44,872 nt of DNA, taken from contig JAFLJL010013982.1 of assembly GCA_018398815.1 (NCBI GenBank), forward strand, positions 1-44,872, in the 5' to 3' direction. Shown piece after piece: positions 43,527 to 44,872 of the stretch. The position numbers and the translations under genes were made by a program. How positions within the stretch are numbered: the first letter of the stretch is position 1; the number at the start of each line of letters is the position of its first letter. Origin of the DNA: Conus ventricosus (lineage: Eukaryota > Mollusca > Gastropoda > Neogastropoda > Conidae). The notes under the pieces are model-generated. The model saw only the letters and a program-made list of their open reading frames with translations, did not search any database and was not told the origin of the DNA.

Positions 43527-44872
43527 GGGTGGTACACCCCGAGAGCACATAGAATAGAGGTGGTGTACCCTGAGGGCATACAGGATAGATGTGGTGTACC
43601 CTGAGGGCACACACGATAGAGGTGGTGTACCCTGAGGGCACACAGGATCGAGGTGTGTACCCTGGGGGCACACAGGATAGAGGTGGTGTACCTTGAGGGC
43701 ACACAGCATAGAGGTAGTGTACCCTGAGGGCACACAGGATAAAAGTGGTGTAACCCTGAGGGTACACAGCATAGACGTGGTGTACCCTGACGGCACGCAG
43801 AATAGAGGCGGTGTACCCTGAGGGTACACAGGATAGAGGTGGTGTACCCTGACGGCACACAGGATAGAGGTGGTGTCCCCTGAGGGCACACAGGATAGAG
43901 GTGGTGTCCCTGAGGGCACACAGCATAGAGGTGGTGAAACCCTGAGGGCACACAGGCTAGGGATGGTGTATCCAAGGGTACACAGCATAGAGGTGGTGTA
44001 CCCTGAGGGCACACAGGATAAGGTGGTGCACCCTGAAGGCACACAGGAGAGAGGTGGTGTACCCAGAGGGCACACAGCATAGAGGTGGTGTACCCTGAGG
44101 GCACACAGGATAGAGGTGGTGCACCCTGAGGGCAGACAGGATAGAGGTGGTGCACCCTGAGGGCACACAGCACAGAGGTGGTGTACCCTGAGGGCACACA
44201 GGCTAGGGCTGGTGTATCCCAAGGGTACACAGCATAGAGGTGGTGTACCCTGAGGGCACACAGCATAGAGGTGGGTACCCTGATGGCACACAGGATAGAT
44301 GTGGTGTATCCTGCGTGCACATAGCATACAGGTGGTGTACCCTGAGGGCACACAGGATAGAGGTGGTGTACCCTGGGGGCAAACAGCATAGAGATGGTGT
44401 ACCCTGAGGGCACACAGGATAGGGCTGGTGTACCCCGAGTGCACAGAGCATAGAGGTGGTGCACTCTGAGGGCACACAGGATAGAGGTGGTGCACCCTGA
44501 AGGCACACAGGATATAGGTGGTGTACCCAGAGGGCACACAGCATAGAGGTGGGGTACCCTGAGGGCACACAGGATAGAGGTGGTGCACCCTGAAGGCAGA
44601 CAGGATAGAGATGTGTACTCTGAGGGCACACAGGAGAGGGTGGTGCACCCTGAAGGCACACAGGATAGAGGTGGTGTACCCTGAGGGCACACAGCATAGA
44701 GGGGGGGGGGTACCCTGAGGGCACACAGCATAGAGGTGGGGTACCCTGAGTGCACACAGGATAGAGGTGGTGTACCCTGAGGGCACACAGGATAAGGCTT
44801 GTGTAACCGAGGGCACACAGCATAGAGGTGCTGTACCCTGAGGGCACACAGGATAGAGGTGGTGCACCCTGA
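43527..44872 (+). repeat. Minisatellite, 31-bp unit, ≥43 copies, continues past window end
   Basis: Unit GGTGGTGTACCCTGAGGGCA followed by CACAGGATAGA; GGATAGA alternates with GCATAGA between units. 31 is coprime to 3, giving a 93-bp super-period and a long minus frame (43485-44867) of cysteine/proline-rich repeats that I do not accept as a gene. Confidence 0.96.

Noticed and set aside
43485..44867. 460-codon cysteine/proline-rich minus frame
   Set aside because: Product of a 31-bp stop-free tandem repeat; equivalent frames are open in parallel.

Overview
This window looks like a repeat-rich, gene-poor stretch of an animal nuclear genome. The evidence is a Polinton/adintovirus-type element, an L1-like LINE ORF1, a Tc1 (DD34E) transposon, hammerhead ribozymes in a tandem retroelement, long CA/TG/GA microsatellites and five long minisatellite arrays. 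The combination would suit a mollusc or another lophotrochozoan, but that is inference. I see no intact host gene, rRNA, tRNA or CRISPR array.

Left part (1-8.7 kb): a decayed Polinton-like block. It runs DNA polymerase B (+), a small ORF (-), retroviral-type integrase (-), two small membrane-type genes (-) and then small genes on +. All carry frameshifts. Next come short direct repeats, an unrecognised decayed reading region on -, a TG/CTGT microsatellite, and an orphan 3' end of a packaging-ATPase gene followed by a hairpin.

8.73-16.87 kb: sequence with a very unusual texture, in which single bases are replaced by copies of their neighbours and homopolymers are inflated. Its first 1.4 kb is a blurred reverse complement of positions 1-1316 (polymerase B). 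I read the block as low-accuracy sequence covering a second, inverted Polinton copy.

16.87-19.42 kb: clean sequence again, with the end of an unknown Polinton-type gene and the A32/FtsK-like packaging ATPase. The ATPase is split by a 1.33-kb insertion flanked by a 12-13 bp target-site duplication. The insertion is a tandem pair of a ~675-bp unit. Each unit carries, on the minus strand, a hammerhead-ribozyme core (CTGATGA, GTCC/GGAC stem, CGAAA). This is the architecture of retrozymes and of Penelope-like pseudo-LTRs, and it is the most interesting feature here.

19.4-24.8 kb: a LINE ORF1 pseudogene (-), a 29-30 bp minisatellite, a 30-bp minisatellite, and a complete 1,538-bp Tc1 element with 25-bp inverted repeats, TA duplications and one frameshift in its transposase.

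24.8-44.9 kb: almost only tandem repeats. There is a C133/G129 block, an ~11.9-kb array of a 26-bp G-rich unit (blurred on the left, clean on the right), a 42/45-bp array, CA and TC microsatellites, a 42/46-bp array, a CA/GCAC microsatellite and a 31-bp array running off the window. The thousand-residue open frames in this region are artefacts of stop-free repeats.
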